Shown: positions 33,788 through 44,044 of the stretch, one piece after another | How positions within the stretch are numbered: the stretch's first letter is position 1 | Layout: each line of letters starts with the position of its first letter | From: Pseudomonas karstica | GTDB taxonomy: Bacteria > Pseudomonadota > Gammaproteobacteria > Pseudomonadales > Pseudomonadaceae | Reading direction: 5' to 3' | NCBI RefSeq assembly: GCF_009707515.1 | Contig: NZ_WLYI01000001.1 | Location: forward strand, 186,001-250,000 | Length of the DNA stretch: 64,000 nt | Position numbers and translations under genes: made by a program | Notes under the pieces: generated by a model | The model's database searches: none | What the model saw: the letters and a program-made list of their open reading frames with translations, nothing else | What the model was told of the DNA's origin: nothing

Positions 33788-35842
33788 TCAGCTCAGCGTC
33801 GAAATGTCAGCGATATTGACGAACAACCCGCGCAGACGCGCCAGCATGGCGTAGCGGTTTTTCCGTACACCCGCATCTTCGGCATTGATCATTACCGCTT
33901 CAAAGAACGCATCCACCGGCTCACGCAAGCTGGCCAGGCGCGCCAGTGCTTCGGCGTAGTTACGCTCGGCAATCAACGGCTTCACGGCGTTTTCTGCCTT
34001 GGCGATCGCCGAGTTCAGCGAGAACTCCTTGGCATCGGCGAACAGGCCCGGGTCGACTTCGGCATTGCCGAGGTTGTCGGCCTTGCTCAGCAGGTTCGAC
34101 ACGCGCTTGTTCACGGCGGCCAGTGCATCGGCTTCCGGCAGTTTGCGGAATGCTTGTACAGCTTGCACACGCTGGTCGAAGTCCAGTGCCGAACCCGGCT
34201 GCAGAGCACGTACCGACAGGTACACCGAAACGTCCACGCCTTCATCTTCGTAACGCGCACGCAGGCGGTCGAACACGAATTCCAGTACTTGCTCGGCGAG
34301 GCCGGCTTGCTTGACCTTGGTGCCGAACTGGCCGACAGCGAAGACCACGGCCTGGGCCAGGTCGAGGTCGAGCTTCTTGTCGATCAGGATCCGCAGCACG
34401 CCCAGAGCCGCACGGCGCAGGGCGTACGGGTCTTTGCTGCCGGTGGGCAGCATGCCGATACCGAAGATTCCGACGAGAGTATCCAGCTTGTCGGCAATGG
34501 CTACGGCCGCACCGGTGAGCGTGGTTGGCAGCTCGGCACCTGCACTGCGCGGCATGTATTGCTCGTTCAACGCCAGCGCGACGTCGTCCGGCTCACCATC
34601 GTTGAGGGCGTAGTAGTAACCGGCAACGCCCTGCATTTCAGGGAATTCGCCGACCATTTCGGTGGCCAGGTCGCACTTGGACAGCAGGCCCGCACGTGTT
34701 GCCCAGGCGGCGTCGCCACCAATGCGTGGAGCGATGTAGGCCGCCAGCTTGGAAACCCGCACGGCCTTGTCGTAGACGCTGCCCAGCTTTTCCTGGAACA
34801 CCACATTCTGCAGGCGCAGGTTGAAGTCTTCCAGCTTCTGCTTCTTGTCTTGCTTGAAGAAGAACTCGGCGTCGGTCAGGCGCGGGCGAACGACTTTTTC
34901 GTTACCGGCGATGATCTGTTGCGGGTCCTTGCTTTCGATGTTGGCCACGGTAATGAAACGTGGCAGCAACTTGCCGTCCGCATCCAGCAGGCAGAAATAT
35001 TTCTGGTTGTCCTGCATGGTGGTGATCAAGGCTTCTTGCGGCACATCGAGGAAACGCTCCTCGAACGAGCACACCAGCGGCACCGGCCATTCAACCAGCG
35101 CGGTTACTTCGTCCAGCAGGCTTGGCGGCACGATGGCGGTGCCTTCCTGCAGGCGGGCCAGCTCTTCAGTGCGCTTGCTGATCAGCTCGCGACGCTCATT
35201 GGCATCAGCCAGCACATAGGCGGCGCGCAGGTCATTGAGGTAGTTGGCCGGCGAGGTGATGCGCACGCTTTCCGGATGATGGAAGCGGTGACCACGGGAA
35301 TCTCGTCCGGACTTTTGGGCGAGGATCGTGCAGTCGATGACTTGGTCACCGAGCAGCATTACCAGCCATTGGGTCGGACGTACGAACTCTTCCTTGCGAG
35401 CGCCCCAGCGCATGCGCTTGGGAATTGGCAGGTCGTTCAGGGAGTCTTCAACGATGGTCGGCAACAGGCTGGCGCTGGGTTTGCCCTGGATGACTTGGCT
35501 GAAACGCAGTTTTGGGCCGCTCTGGTCGATCTCGCTCAGCTCGACGCCACACTTCTTGGCAAAACCAAGGGCGGCTTGCGTCGGGTTGCCTTCGGCGTCG
35601 AACGCTGCCTGACGTGGCGGGCCGTCGATATTGATGTTGCGGTCCGGTTGCTGGGTTTCCAGCGCAGTGAGCAGGACTGCCAGGCGGCGCGGCGCGGCGT
35701 AGACCTGCTTGGCTTCGAACTTCAAGCCGGCGGTTTGCAGGCCTTTTTCGATACCGGCCAGGAACGCGTCGGCGAGGGTATTCAGTGCCTTGGGTGGCAG
35801 CTCTTCGGTGCCCAGTTCAACCAGGAAATCTTGAGCACTCAT
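33788..35842 (-). CDS. glyS: Glycyl-tRNA synthetase beta subunit
   Basis: The 684-residue beta subunit of the alpha2-beta2 glycyl-tRNA synthetase found in most proteobacteria. It starts [20 protein letters not shown], the family N-terminus, and its length is normal. The C-terminal half carries the HD-like and anticodon-binding region. The start codon overlaps the glyQ stop by 4 bp, so the subunits are translationally coupled. The large plus-strand frame at 34154-35929 is a shadow. Confidence 0.98.
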   Translation of the reverse strand: MSAQDFLVELGTEELPPKALNTLADAFLAGIEKGLQTAGLKFEAKQVYAAPRRLAVLLTALETQQPDRNINIDGPPRQAAFDAEGNPTQAALGFAKKCGVELSEIDQSGPKLRFSQVIQGKPSASLLPTIVEDSLNDLPIPKRMRWGARKEEFVRPTQWLVMLLGDQVIDCTILAQKSGRDSRGHRFHHPESVRITSPANYLNDLRAAYVLADANERRELISKRTEELARLQEGTAIVPPSLLDEVTALVEWPVPLVCSFEERFLDVPQEALITTMQDNQKYFCLLDADGKLLPRFITVANIESKDPQQIIAGNEKVVRPRLTDAEFFFKQDKKQKLEDFNLRLQNVVFQEKLGSVYDKAVRVSKLAAYIAPRIGGDAAWATRAGLLSKCDLATEMVGEFPEMQGVAGYYYALNDGEPDDVALALNEQYMPRSAGAELPTTLTGAAVAIADKLDTLVGIFGIGMLPTGSKDPYALRRAALGVLRILIDKKLDLDLAQAVVFAVGQFGTKVKQAGLAEQVLEFVFDRLRARYEDEGVDVSVYLSVRALQPGSALDFDQRVQAVQAFRKLPEADALAAVNKRVSNLLSKADNLGNAEVDPGLFADAKEFSLNSAIAKAENAVKPLIAERNYAEALARLASLREPVDAFFEAVMINAEDAGVRKNRYAMLARLRGLFVNIADISTLS

Positions 35843-36792
35843 TGTGCAGCCTCCAGCTTAGCCAACACTTCATCACGCAGGTCCGGGGTCGCCATCGGGA
35901 AGCCCAGCTTGGCGCGAGCCAGCAGGTAGGCTTGGGCGACGGAACGCGCCAGGGTACGTACACGCAGGATGTATTGCTGGCGCGCGGTCACCGAGATGGC
36001 ACGGCGAGCATCCAGCAGGTTGAAGGTGTGGGATGCCTTCAAGACCATTTCGTAGCTCGGCAACGGCAGCGGCTGATCCAGTTCGATCAGGCGCTTGGCT
36101 TCGCTTTCATAGAAGTCGAACAGTTCGAACAGTTTTTCAACGTTGGCATGTTCGAAGTTATAGGTCGACTGCTCCACTTCGTTCTGGTGGAACACGTCGC
36201 CGTACGTCACTTTGCCGAACGGACCGTCAGCCCATACCAGGTCGTAGACCGAATCGACGCCCTGCAGGTACATGGCCAGGCGTTCGAGACCGTAGGTGAT
36301 CTCGCCGGTCACTGGGTAGCACTCGATGCCTCCCGCTTGCTGGAAGTAGGTGAACTGGGTTACTTCCATGCCATTGAGCCAGACTTCCCAGCCCAGGCCC
36401 CAGGCGCCCAGGGTCGGCGATTCCCAGTTGTCTTCGACGAAACGGATGTCGTGGACCAGCGGGTCCAGGCCGACATGTTTCAGCGAGCCGAGGTACAGCT
36501 CCTGGAAGTTGTCCGGGTTGGGCTTCAACACTACCTGGAACTGGTAGTAGTGCTGCAAGCGGTTGGGGTTTTCGCCGTAGCGGCCGTCAGTCGGGCGACG
36601 ACTGGGCTGCACATAAGCGGCGTTCCAGGTTTCCGGGCCAATGGCCCGCAGGAAGGTAGCGGTGTGGAAAGTGCCGGCGCCTACTTCCATATCGTAGGGC
36701 TGAAGTACCACACAACCTTGCTCGGCCCAGTATTGCTGGAGGGCGAGGATCAAGTCTTGGAAGGTACGCACGGCTGGCGTAGGCTGGCTCAC
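35839..36792 (-). CDS. glyQ: Glycyl-tRNA synthetase alpha subunit
   Basis: The alpha subunit carries the class II catalytic core. The start is placed at the GTG (36790-36792) giving [20 protein letters not shown], the usual N-terminus, because AGGTGA lies just in front of it; a GTG three codons upstream would give 320 residues. The conserved [19 protein letters not shown] segment is present. It is divergent from tag, with a promoter gap of about 80 bp. Confidence 0.96.
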   Translation of the reverse strand: MSQPTPAVRTFQDLILALQQYWAEQGCVVLQPYDMEVGAGTFHTATFLRAIGPETWNAAYVQPSRRPTDGRYGENPNRLQHYYQFQVVLKPNPDNFQELYLGSLKHVGLDPLVHDIRFVEDNWESPTLGAWGLGWEVWLNGMEVTQFTYFQQAGGIECYPVTGEITYGLERLAMYLQGVDSVYDLVWADGPFGKVTYGDVFHQNEVEQSTYNFEHANVEKLFELFDFYESEAKRLIELDQPLPLPSYEMVLKASHTFNLLDARRAISVTARQQYILRVRTLARSVAQAYLLARAKLGFPMATPDLRDEVLAKLEAAQ

Positions 36793-36873
36793 GAAATTCA
36801 CCTGTTACTTGGGCTGCGATTTAAAGAGCGGGAGTATACCCGATTCGGCCCCGCCACCACTCCCTGGAGCCTT

Positions 36874-37431
36874 ATGCCACGCTGCTTTTGGTGTTCTGAA
36901 GATCCGCTGTACATGGCTTATCACGATCAGGAGTGGGGAACGCCGCTGCGCGATGCGCAGGGTTTGTTTGAACTGCTTTTGCTCGAAGGGTTCCAGGCGG
37001 GCCTGTCCTGGATCACCGTTTTACGCAAGCGCGAGCATTATCGACAGGTCTTGTTCGGCTTTGATGCACAACGGCTGGCGCAGTTGACGGATGCCGAGAT
37101 CGAGGCATTGATGCAGGATCCGGGCATCGTGCGCAACCGCCTGAAACTCAACGCCACCCGGCGCAATGCCGCAGCCTGGCTGGCGCTGGAAGACCCGGTG
37201 GGGTTGCTCTGGTCGTTTGTCGGTGGCGCGCCCAAGGTCAATCATTTCAAGGACCGCAGCCAAGTCCCGGCGATTACTCCAGAGGCCGAAGCCATGAGCC
37301 GCGCCTTGAAAAAAGCCGGCTTCACCTTCGTCGGCCCGACCATCTGTTACGCATTCATGCAGGCCTCGGGCATGGTCATGGATCACACCCAGGACTGTGA
37401 CCGTTACGCTACCCTCGTCAACGCCGGTTAG
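36874..37431 (+). CDS. tag: 3-methyladenine DNA glycosylase I
   Basis: A 185-residue helix-hairpin-helix glycosylase that removes 3-methyladenine. The zinc ligands are visible: Cys4 and His17 in MPRCFWCSEDPLYMAYHDQE, and a His and Cys in the C-terminal HTQDCDRY. The catalytic glutamate region is LLLEGFQAGLSW. The open frame extends far upstream, but this ATG is the family start and leaves an intergenic region shared with glyQ. Confidence 0.96.
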   Translation: MPRCFWCSEDPLYMAYHDQEWGTPLRDAQGLFELLLLEGFQAGLSWITVLRKREHYRQVLFGFDAQRLAQLTDAEIEALMQDPGIVRNRLKLNATRRNAAAWLALEDPVGLLWSFVGGAPKVNHFKDRSQVPAITPEAEAMSRALKKAGFTFVGPTICYAFMQASGMVMDHTQDCDRYATLVNAG

Positions 37432-37472
37432 AATGGTGCACTTTGCGCACCGCACAATATCAGGAGTGACCT

Positions 37473-38360
37473 GTGGAAAAGTTTAAAGGCGCCTTGCTGG
37501 TAGGCGCTCTTCGGTTGTTTGCCCTGCTGCCCTGGCGCGCTGTCCAGGCGGTAGGCACAGCCATTGGCTGGATCATGTGGAAAACCCCTAACCGCTCCCG
37601 CGAGACGGTGCGGATCAACCTTTCCAAGTGCTTCCCGGACATGGACCCGGCCGCGCGTGAGCGTCTTGCGGGCCAGAGCCTTATGGACATTGGCAAGTCC
37701 TTGACCGAAAGCGCCTGTGCCTGGATCTGGCCGGCCCAGCGCTCCATAGACCTGGTGCGCGAAGTCGAAGGCCTGGAAGTGCTCCATGAGGCGCTGGCCT
37801 CCGGCAAGGGTGTGGTGGGCATCACCAGCCACTTGGGCAACTGGGAAGTGCTGAACCATTTCTATTGCAGCCAGTGCAAACCGATCATTTTCTATCGCCC
37901 GCCCAAGCTCAAGGCGGTGGATGACCTGCTGCGCAAACAGCGGGTGCAATTGGGCAACCGGGTGGCGGCGTCCACCAAGGAAGGCATCCTCAGCGTCATC
38001 AAGGAAGTACGCAAAGGCGGTCAGGTGGGCATTCCCGCCGACCCGGAGCCGTCAGAGTCTGCCGGGATCTTCGTGCCGTTCTTCGCCACCCAGGCGCTGA
38101 CCAGCAAGTTTGTGCCGAATATGTTGGCGGGCGGTAAAGCGGTGGGGGTATTCCTGCACGCCCTGCGGCTGCCGGATGGCTCTGGCTATAAAGTTATTCT
38201 GGAAGCTGCGCCAGAAGATATGTACAGCACCGACACCGCCACCTCATGCGCGGCGATGAGCAAGGTCGTGGAGCGCTATGTCGGGGCTTATCCGAGCCAG
38301 TACATGTGGAGCATGAAGCGCTTCAAGAAACGCCCCCCGGGTGAGGCGCGGTGGTACTGA
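37473..38360 (+). CDS. Lipid A biosynthesis acyltransferase (LpxL/HtrB family)
   Basis: A 295-residue inner-membrane late acyltransferase that adds a secondary acyl chain to lipid A. The HX4E motif SHLGNWE (H120, E125) is the family active site. A hydrophobic N-terminal segment (about residues 6-34) anchors it. It starts at GTG (37473-37475) after CAGGAG. The equivalent P. aeruginosa gene is PA0011. Another lpxL-like gene probably exists elsewhere in the genome, so the acyl-chain position cannot be assigned. Confidence 0.92.
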   Translation: MEKFKGALLVGALRLFALLPWRAVQAVGTAIGWIMWKTPNRSRETVRINLSKCFPDMDPAARERLAGQSLMDIGKSLTESACAWIWPAQRSIDLVREVEGLEVLHEALASGKGVVGITSHLGNWEVLNHFYCSQCKPIIFYRPPKLKAVDDLLRKQRVQLGNRVAASTKEGILSVIKEVRKGGQVGIPADPEPSESAGIFVPFFATQALTSKFVPNMLAGGKAVGVFLHALRLPDGSGYKVILEAAPEDMYSTDTATSCAAMSKVVERYVGAYPSQYMWSMKRFKKRPPGEARWY

Positions 38361-38365
38361 TCGAC

Positions 38366-38391
38366 TGATCGTTCCCACGTGGGAACGATCA
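38366..38391. repeat. Perfect 26-bp palindrome of the GATCGTTCCCAC family
   Basis: The two 13-bp halves TGATCGTTCCCAC and GTGGGAACGATCA meet without a spacer. The same arms with short spacers recur at 50447-50479, 57349-57383 and, degenerated, 45782-45811. It begins 5 bp after the lpxL-like stop codon. Confidence 0.85.
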
Positions 38392-38395
38392 CCCT

Positions 38396-38493
38396 GTAGG
38401 AGCGAGCTTGCTCGCGAAAAACTCAAGAGCACCGCGTACATTCAGTCTGTACGCGTCATCGTTAACGATCTTCGCGAGCAAGCTCGCTCCTAC
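38396..38493. repeat. REPIN: two inverted REP units around a 52-bp centre
   Basis: A 23-bp REP unit (38396-38418, core GGAGCGAGCTTGCTCGCG) is repeated exactly in inverted orientation at 38471-38493. The centre has its own small inverted repeats, including GCGTAC/GTACGC. This is the REP-doublet form known as REPIN in the P. fluorescens group, mobilised by RAYT transposases; no RAYT gene is in the window. The right unit overlaps the stop codon of the TPR gene. Confidence 0.9.
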
Positions 38494-38801
38494 TGTTGTT
38501 TGGCCAGCTTCTTCAGAAATACGCTCATCTCTTTTTCGGCCTGCTTGTCGCCATGGGCCTGGGCCGCTTCAATGCCCTTCTCCCACGCTTGCCGTGCAGC
38601 GGCGTGATCAGCCTGCCCCAGTTGCGCCTTGCCCAGCAGCTTCCACGCCGCCGAATACTTTGGATCAAATTCGACGCACTTCTGCAAATGTTCCGCCGCC
38701 TTGGCATTGTCCTTCAGATCCAGATAGCCCTTGCCCAAGCCGAAGCGAAGAAGCGAGTTATCCACACCCTTGGCCAGCATCTTCTCCAGGGATTCGAGCA
38801 T
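38490..38801 (-). CDS. Tetratricopeptide-repeat protein
   Basis: A 103-residue soluble protein made of about two and a half TPR units (KAAEHLQKCVEFDPKYSAAWKLLGKAQL and neighbours); no signal peptide or membrane segment. TPRs bind other proteins; the partner is unknown. It matches the small TPR protein near PA0015 in P. aeruginosa. The last codon pair and the TAG stop (38490-38492) lie within the right REP unit of a REPIN, so the C-terminus may have been shaped by that insertion. An exact DnaA box lies in the gene (38758-38766). Confidence 0.85.
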   Translation of the reverse strand: MLESLEKMLAKGVDNSLLRFGLGKGYLDLKDNAKAAEHLQKCVEFDPKYSAAWKLLGKAQLGQADHAAARQAWEKGIEAAQAHGDKQAEKEMSVFLKKLAKQQ

Positions 38802-38820
38802 GCAGGTGTACTCCGTTTAA

Positions 38821-40194
38821 TCAGAAAAAGCTCAACCCCACGTGGAACAACTTCTCCACGTCGCGGATATGTTTTTTATCCACAAGGAACAAAATCACAT
38901 GGTCGCCCGTGGCGATCACTGTGTCGTCGTGGGCGATGATCACCTCTTCATCACGAATGATCGCGCCGATGGTTGTCCCAGGCGGCAAGCCAATGTCACG
39001 GATTGCCTTGCCTATCACCTTGCTCGACTTCGAGTCACCATGGGCAATCGCCTCGATGGCTTCAGCCGCGCCCCGGCGCAGTGAGTGCACGCTGACGATA
39101 TCGCCGCGGCGCACGTGGGCCAGCAAAGTACCGATGGTCGCCAGTTGCGGGCTGATGGCGATGTCGATATCGCCGCCCTGGATCAGGTCGACGTAGGCCG
39201 GGTTATTGATGATGGTCATCACCTTCTTCGCCCCCAACCGCTTGGCCAGCAAGGACGACATGATGTTGGCCTCGTCGTCGTTGGTCAGGGCCAGGAAGAT
39301 GTCGGCGTCGGCGATATTTTCTTCCAGTAGCAAATCGCGGTCCGAGGCACTGCCTTGCAAGACGACGGTGCTGTCGAGGGTGTCGGACAAATACCGGCAC
39401 CGGCTCGGATTCATCTCGATGATTTTCACCTGATAGCGGCTTTCGATGGCCTCGGCCAGACGCTCGCCGATCTGCCCGCCGCCAGCGATGACGATACGCT
39501 TGTAGTTCTCGTCCAGGCGGCGCATTTCGCTCATCACTGCGCGAATATTGGCCTTGGCGGCGATGAAAAACACTTCGTCGTCAGCCTCGATTACCGTATC
39601 ACCCTGGGGCAGTATCGGTCGGTCGCGGCGGAAGATCGCGGCCACTCGGGTTTCGACATTCGGCATATGCTCACGCAACTGCCGCAGTTGTTGGCCTACC
39701 AACGGCCCGCCGTAATAGGCCTTGACCGCCACCAGTTGGGCCTTGCCTTCGGCGAAGTCGATCACCTGCAAGGCGCCGGGAATCTCGATCAGGCGCTTGA
39801 TGTAATGGGTAACCACCTGCTCCGGGCTGATCAGTACGTCCACCGGAATCGCGTCGTTGTCGAACAGCCCGGCGCGGGTCAGGTAGGCGGCCTCACGTAC
39901 CCGGGCGATTTTGGTCGGAGTGTGGAACAACGTGTGGGCAACCTGGCAGGCGACCATATTGGTCTCGTCGCTGTTGGTGACCGCCACCAGCATGTCGGCA
40001 TCGTCCGCTCCGGCCTGGCGCAGCACCGTGGGGAACGAGGCGTGACCCTGGACGGTGCGGATGTCCAGGCGATCGCCCAGGTTACGCAGGCGTTCGCCGT
40101 CGGTGTCGACCACGGTGATGTCATTGGCTTCGCTGGCCAAATGCTCGGCCAGCGTACCGCCGACCTGCCCTGCGCCGAGGATGATGATTTTCAC
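38821..40194 (-). CDS. trkA: Trk system potassium uptake protein TrkA
   Basis: The 457-residue cytoplasmic NAD-binding regulator of Trk K+ channels. It holds two RCK units, each with a Rossmann GXGXXG motif: GAGQVGG (residues 7-13) and [11 protein letters not shown] near residue 240. TrkC domains follow each. It is 12 bp after rsmB. Its 3' end contains half of a parS-like sequence (38835-38850), coding LFHVG, and a DnaA box (38876-38884). Confidence 0.97.
   Translation of the reverse strand: MKIIILGAGQVGGTLAEHLASEANDITVVDTDGERLRNLGDRLDIRTVQGHASFPTVLRQAGADDADMLVAVTNSDETNMVACQVAHTLFHTPTKIARVREAAYLTRAGLFDNDAIPVDVLISPEQVVTHYIKRLIEIPGALQVIDFAEGKAQLVAVKAYYGGPLVGQQLRQLREHMPNVETRVAAIFRRDRPILPQGDTVIEADDEVFFIAAKANIRAVMSEMRRLDENYKRIVIAGGGQIGERLAEAIESRYQVKIIEMNPSRCRYLSDTLDSTVVLQGSASDRDLLLEENIADADIFLALTNDDEANIMSSLLAKRLGAKKVMTIINNPAYVDLIQGGDIDIAISPQLATIGTLLAHVRRGDIVSVHSLRRGAAEAIEAIAHGDSKSSKVIGKAIRDIGLPPGTTIGAIIRDEEVIIAHDDTVIATGDHVILFLVDKKHIRDVEKLFHVGLSFF
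38835..38850. promoter_or_regulatory. Degenerate parS-like site (half match) in trkA
   Basis: The plus-strand sequence AACCCCACGTGGAACA agrees with parS in 12 of 16 positions: the CCACGTGGAACA portion is intact and four outer bases are lost. It is too weak to count as a functional ParB loading site without binding data. Confidence 0.35.
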
Positions 40195-40206
40195 CCATTT
40201 ACTCCC

Positions 40207-41526
40207 TTAAACCATTGCGCCGCGTGCGGCGGCAATCTTGATCAGCTTGGCGTAGTAGAAGCCATCGTGGCCGCCTTCCTGGGCCAGTAACTGGCGTCCA
40301 TGAGGCTGCTTGATCCCGGCCTGAATGTCGAGGTCCAACTCGCGCGCGCCGCTGGTGCGGGCCAGGAAGGCTTCGATTACTTGGGTGTTCTCGGTGGGCA
40401 GCGTCGAGCAGGTGGCATAAAGCAGGACGCCACCGACTTCCAGGGTGGGCCACAGTGCGTCAAGCAACTCGCCTTGCAGCACGGCCAAGGCGGCGATGTC
40501 GTCGGGTTGGCGGGTCAGCTTGATGTCTGGATGGCGGCGAATCACGCCGGTGGCGGAGCAGGGGGCATCCAGCAGGATGCGCTGGAACGGTTTGCCGTCC
40601 CACCAAGTGGTTGTGTCGCGGCCATCGGCGGCGATCAGCTCGGCACTCAGGCCCAGGCGCGCCAGGTTTTCCCGCACGCGCACCAGGCGTTTGGCTTCCA
40701 GGTCCACGGCCACCACGCTGGCCAGGCCGGGCTCGACTTCCAGGATGTGGCAAGTCTTGCCGCCTGGTGCGCAGCAAGCGTCCAGCACCCGTTGGCCTGG
40801 GGCCAAGTCCAAGAGGCCCGCGGCCAGTTGGGCGGCTTCGTCCTGTACGCTGATCCAGCCTTCGGCAAAGCCTGGCAGGTTGCGTACATCGCCAGCGGCG
40901 TCGAGCACGATGCCGTCCTGGCTGTAGACACACGCTGTGGCAGCGATACCGGCTTCGCTTAGCAGATTGAGGTAAGCACCGCGGCTGTTATGACGGCGAT
41001 TGACCCGCAAGATCATTGGAGGGTGGGCGTTGTTGGCCGTACAGATGGCTTCCCATTGCTGGGGCCAGAAGGCTTTCAGGGACTTTTGCAACCAGCGTGG
41101 ATGAGCAGTGCGCACCACCGGGTCATGTTCCAGCTCGGCCAGCAGCGCCTCGCTCTCGCGCTGGGCGCGGCGCAGCACGGCGTTGAGCAGGGCCTTGGCC
41201 CAAGGTTTTTTTAGTTTATCGGCGCAACCGACGGTTTCGCCGATGGCGGCGTGGGCCGGGACGCGGGTATAGAGCAACTGGTAGAGACCCACCAGCAGCA
41301 ATGCCTCGACATCGGCATCCGCAGCCTTGAACGGTTTTTGCAGCAACTTGGCCGCCAGCGCGGACAGACGCGGCTGCCAGCGGGCGGTGCCAAAGGCCAG
41401 GTCTTGAGTGAAGCCGCGGTCACGGTCTTCGACTTTATCCAACTGGGTCGGCAACGAGCTGTTGAGGGAAGCCTTGCCGTTGAGCACGGCGGCCAGGGCC
41501 TTGGCGGCGGCCAGACGTGGGTTCAT
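40207..41526 (-). CDS. rsmB: 16S rRNA (cytosine967-C5)-methyltransferase
   Basis: The 439-residue RsmB (Sun, Fmu) methylates C967 of 16S rRNA. An N-terminal NusB-like RNA-binding domain (about 1-140) precedes the SAM-dependent catalytic domain, with [14 protein letters not shown], the [17 protein letters not shown] motif and the nucleophilic cysteine in [11 protein letters not shown]. The start codon overlaps the fmt stop by 4 bp. Confidence 0.97.
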   Translation of the reverse strand: MNPRLAAAKALAAVLNGKASLNSSLPTQLDKVEDRDRGFTQDLAFGTARWQPRLSALAAKLLQKPFKAADADVEALLLVGLYQLLYTRVPAHAAIGETVGCADKLKKPWAKALLNAVLRRAQRESEALLAELEHDPVVRTAHPRWLQKSLKAFWPQQWEAICTANNAHPPMILRVNRRHNSRGAYLNLLSEAGIAATACVYSQDGIVLDAAGDVRNLPGFAEGWISVQDEAAQLAAGLLDLAPGQRVLDACCAPGGKTCHILEVEPGLASVVAVDLEAKRLVRVRENLARLGLSAELIAADGRDTTTWWDGKPFQRILLDAPCSATGVIRRHPDIKLTRQPDDIAALAVLQGELLDALWPTLEVGGVLLYATCSTLPTENTQVIEAFLARTSGARELDLDIQAGIKQPHGRQLLAQEGGHDGFYYAKLIKIAAARGAMV

Positions 41527-42482
41527 TGGGCGTCCACCGCTTGGCCGAGAATGATCCCGACGGCAAATTTCTCACGGCGACTGTTGAATAAATCGCTGAA
41601 GTTCAACGCCTTGCCGCCGGGCAATTGCAGACGGGTCAGACACAGTGCTTGTTCACCGCAGGCGACCAGCAGGCCGTCTTTGCTGGCTCCGATGATCTCG
41701 CCTGGGGCGCCCTTACCTTCGCTCAGGCTAGCGCTCAGGACCTTCAAGGCTTCGCCATTGAGAGTGCTGTGGCAGACCGGCCATGGGTTGAAGGCGCGCA
41801 CCAGTCGCTCCAGCTCAGCCGCCGGACGGCTCCAGTCGATGCGTGCTTCGTCCTTGTTTAATTTGTGGGCGTAGGTGGCGAGGCTATCGTCCTGGATTTC
41901 GCCTTCCAGAGTGCCTGCCGCCAGAGCGGCGATGGCCTGGACGACGGCGGGCGGGCCCATTTCGGCCAGGCGGTCATGCAGGCTGCCGCCGGTGTCTTCA
42001 GCGCTGATCGGTGTGGTGACTTTCAGCAGCATCGGACCGGTGTCCAGGCCTGCTTCCATGCGCATCACGGTCACGCCGCTCATCGCATCACCGGCTTCGA
42101 CGGCGCGCTGGATCGGCGCAGCACCGCGCCAGCGCGGCAGCAAGGACGCATGGCTGTTGATGCAGCCCAGTCGCGGGATATCCAACACCGCCTGGGGCAG
42201 GATCAACCCATAGGCCACTACCACCAGCAGGTCGGGGTTCAACGCGGCGAGCTCGGCCTGGGCCTCGACGTTGCGCAGGGTCGGCGGTTGCAGCACGACA
42301 ATATTGTTCTCCAGAGCAAGCTGCTTGACCGGGCTGGGCATCAGTTTTTGACCACGACCCGCCGGACGGTCCGGCTGGGTATAAACCGCGACGATCTCGT
42401 GGGGGCTGTCGAGCAGGGCCTTGAGGTGTTCGGCGGCAAACTCGGGGGTACCGGCAAAAACGATGCGCAGTGGCTCGGTCAT
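41523..42482 (-). CDS. fmt: Methionyl-tRNA formyltransferase
   Basis: A 319-residue enzyme that formylates initiator Met-tRNA using 10-formyltetrahydrofolate. The start is set at [20 protein letters not shown]; the longer frame reads through a terminator. Catalytic residues N109, H111 ([19 protein letters not shown]) and D147 are in place. It lies 57 bp after def, with an intrinsic terminator in between. Confidence 0.97.
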   Translation of the reverse strand: MTEPLRIVFAGTPEFAAEHLKALLDSPHEIVAVYTQPDRPAGRGQKLMPSPVKQLALENNIVVLQPPTLRNVEAQAELAALNPDLLVVVAYGLILPQAVLDIPRLGCINSHASLLPRWRGAAPIQRAVEAGDAMSGVTVMRMEAGLDTGPMLLKVTTPISAEDTGGSLHDRLAEMGPPAVVQAIAALAAGTLEGEIQDDSLATYAHKLNKDEARIDWSRPAAELERLVRAFNPWPVCHSTLNGEALKVLSASLSEGKGAPGEIIGASKDGLLVACGEQALCLTRLQLPGGKALNFSDLFNSRREKFAVGIILGQAVDAQ

Positions 42483-42503
42483 GGGAAACGTCTCACAAAA
42501 GAA

Positions 42504-42527
42504 AAAGGCTTGCCGGAGCAAGCCTTT
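42504..42527 (-). terminator. Rho-independent terminator/attenuator between def and fmt
   Basis: Arms AAAGGCTTGC (42504-42513) and GCAAGCCTTT (42518-42527) around a 4-nt loop. On the minus strand the stem runs into TTTTTCTTTT. It sits 22 bp before the fmt start codon, so it would stop or reduce read-through from def into fmt. Confidence 0.82.
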
Positions 42528-42539
42528 GAAAGAAAGGAA

Positions 42540-43046
42540 TCAAGCTTGCTGGCGATGTTTCTTTTCCAGCTTTTTCTTGATCCGGTCGCGTTTAAGCGTG
42601 GACAGGTAATCGACGAACAACTTGCCGTTGAGGTGATCGCACTCGTGTTGGATGCACACCGCCAACAGGCCTTCGGCAACCAGCTCGAACGGCTTGCCGT
42701 CGCGGTCCAGGGCCTTGATCTTGACCTGCTGCGGGCGGTCGACGTTCTCGTAGAAGTCCGGTACCGACAGGCAACCTTCCTGGTACTGGCCCATCTCGTC
42801 GGTCAGGGTTTCGAACTCTGGGTTGATAAACACCAGAGGCTCGCTGCGATCTTCGGACAGGTCCATGACCACGACGCGCTGATGCACGTCGACCTGGGTC
42901 GCGGCGAGGCCGATACCCGGTGCTTCATACATTGTTTCAAACATGTCATCGACCAACTGACGAACCTTGGCGTCCACTACGGCCACTGGCTTGGCGATAG
43001 TGCGCAGGCGTGAGTCCGGAAATTCGAGGATGTTCAAAATAGCCAT
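42540..43046 (-). CDS. def: Peptide deformylase
   Basis: A 168-residue metalloenzyme that removes the N-formyl group from new proteins. All three motifs are present: [10 protein letters not shown] (residues 45-53), EGCLSVP with metal ligand C92, and QHECDHLNG with H134, E135 and H138. The start at [10 protein letters not shown] is the family N-terminus; an upstream extension of 44 residues is rejected. Confidence 0.98.
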   Translation of the reverse strand: MAILNILEFPDSRLRTIAKPVAVVDAKVRQLVDDMFETMYEAPGIGLAATQVDVHQRVVVMDLSEDRSEPLVFINPEFETLTDEMGQYQEGCLSVPDFYENVDRPQQVKIKALDRDGKPFELVAEGLLAVCIQHECDHLNGKLFVDYLSTLKRDRIKKKLEKKHRQQA

Positions 43047-43181
43047 AAGCGTAATTGCTGCACATGTGAGGTAAAGGCAAGTCGGCACCGGGATGGACCC
43101 GGGCTGCCGGTGGAAAACGCTCGAAAGCCGCGAAGGCCAAGGCGTTTCACGCGAACGTACATAATAAAGGAGATTCACCCC

Positions 43182-43982
43182 ATGAGGAAATCGCTACTCG
43201 TCTTGCTGTTGTGGGCCATGGTCGCCGAGGCCCATGTACCCGCTCCCGCCACTGACATTTATCCACCGCATCTGCAGGTGCTGGACAGCCATACCCGCAA
43301 GGCCATCCAGCGCTTTTTGCTACACAATCGAATTGTTGATACCCCGCACATTCTGGATAACGCGCCTTACATTGTTGCTGCCGCGGCTGGGCGGGTATTG
43401 GGTGGCAATGGCGAGCGTATTCATGCACGAGGCGTCTTGAACCCTGCGCAGCCCACCTATGGGATCTTCCGTCGGGGCAAGGTCTACACCGACCCTGACA
43501 GCCATGAACTCCTGGGAATCAATGCCGATGACATCGGCACCGCTCGCTTTGTGGTGGCGGGAGACGTGACGACCCTGGCGGTACAGCGCGTGACCCAGGA
43601 GGTGCGCCCTGGGGATCGTTTACTCGCTGCGCTCCCCTTTGCACCCCTGCCGGAGCTACTGGCCCAGTCGCCCGCCGATGGCGTTAAGGGACGAATCATT
43701 GATGTGCCCCGGGGCGTGACCCAAATTGGTGTGCTCGATGCAGTGACCCTGAACAAGGGGCGTCGCGACGGCCTGATGGAAGGCCATTTGCTGGCAGTCA
43801 TGAAAGCCGGGGCAATTGTGCGCGACCCCATCACAGGCATTGCGGTGAAGATGCCTGACGAGCGTGCCGGTACCCTGTTGGTGTTTCGTACCTATGAAAA
43901 GCTCAGTTACGGATTGGTCCTCAACGCCTCACGCTCCCTGGCGGTGATGGACCGTTTCGAGAGTCCTGATCAAATACAATAA
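43182..43982 (+). CDS. Exported protein related to Pseudomonas LysM proteins (PA0020 type) but lacking the LysM domain
   Basis: A 266-residue exported protein with a signal peptide ([17 protein letters not shown]). From about residue 30 it follows the conserved C-terminal region of the PA0020 family: [77 protein letters not shown]. In the relatives I know, about 60-80 residues with a LysM motif (YTVVKGDTLWDISGRFL type) stand between the signal peptide and this region; here they are absent. The ATG follows AAGGAG (43167-43172). LysM binds peptidoglycan, so localisation may differ. Confidence 0.75.
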   Translation: MRKSLLVLLLWAMVAEAHVPAPATDIYPPHLQVLDSHTRKAIQRFLLHNRIVDTPHILDNAPYIVAAAAGRVLGGNGERIHARGVLNPAQPTYGIFRRGKVYTDPDSHELLGINADDIGTARFVVAGDVTTLAVQRVTQEVRPGDRLLAALPFAPLPELLAQSPADGVKGRIIDVPRGVTQIGVLDAVTLNKGRRDGLMEGHLLAVMKAGAIVRDPITGIAVKMPDERAGTLLVFRTYEKLSYGLVLNASRSLAVMDRFESPDQIQ

Positions 43983-44044
43983 TTAGCCTGCTAATAAGTT
44001 ACTAACAGAGTTATCCACAGCTTGTTCCGATCAAGGATGATCAG

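Noticed and set aside
34154..35929. 591-residue plus-strand open frame over glyS
   Set aside because: Antisense shadow; composition and lack of a ribosome site argue against a gene.
38366..38391. Palindrome with CACGTG core considered as a parS site
   Set aside because: The core is TTCCCACGTGGGAA with an extra base on each side of the parS spacing, and it belongs to the GATCGTTCCCAC repeat family.
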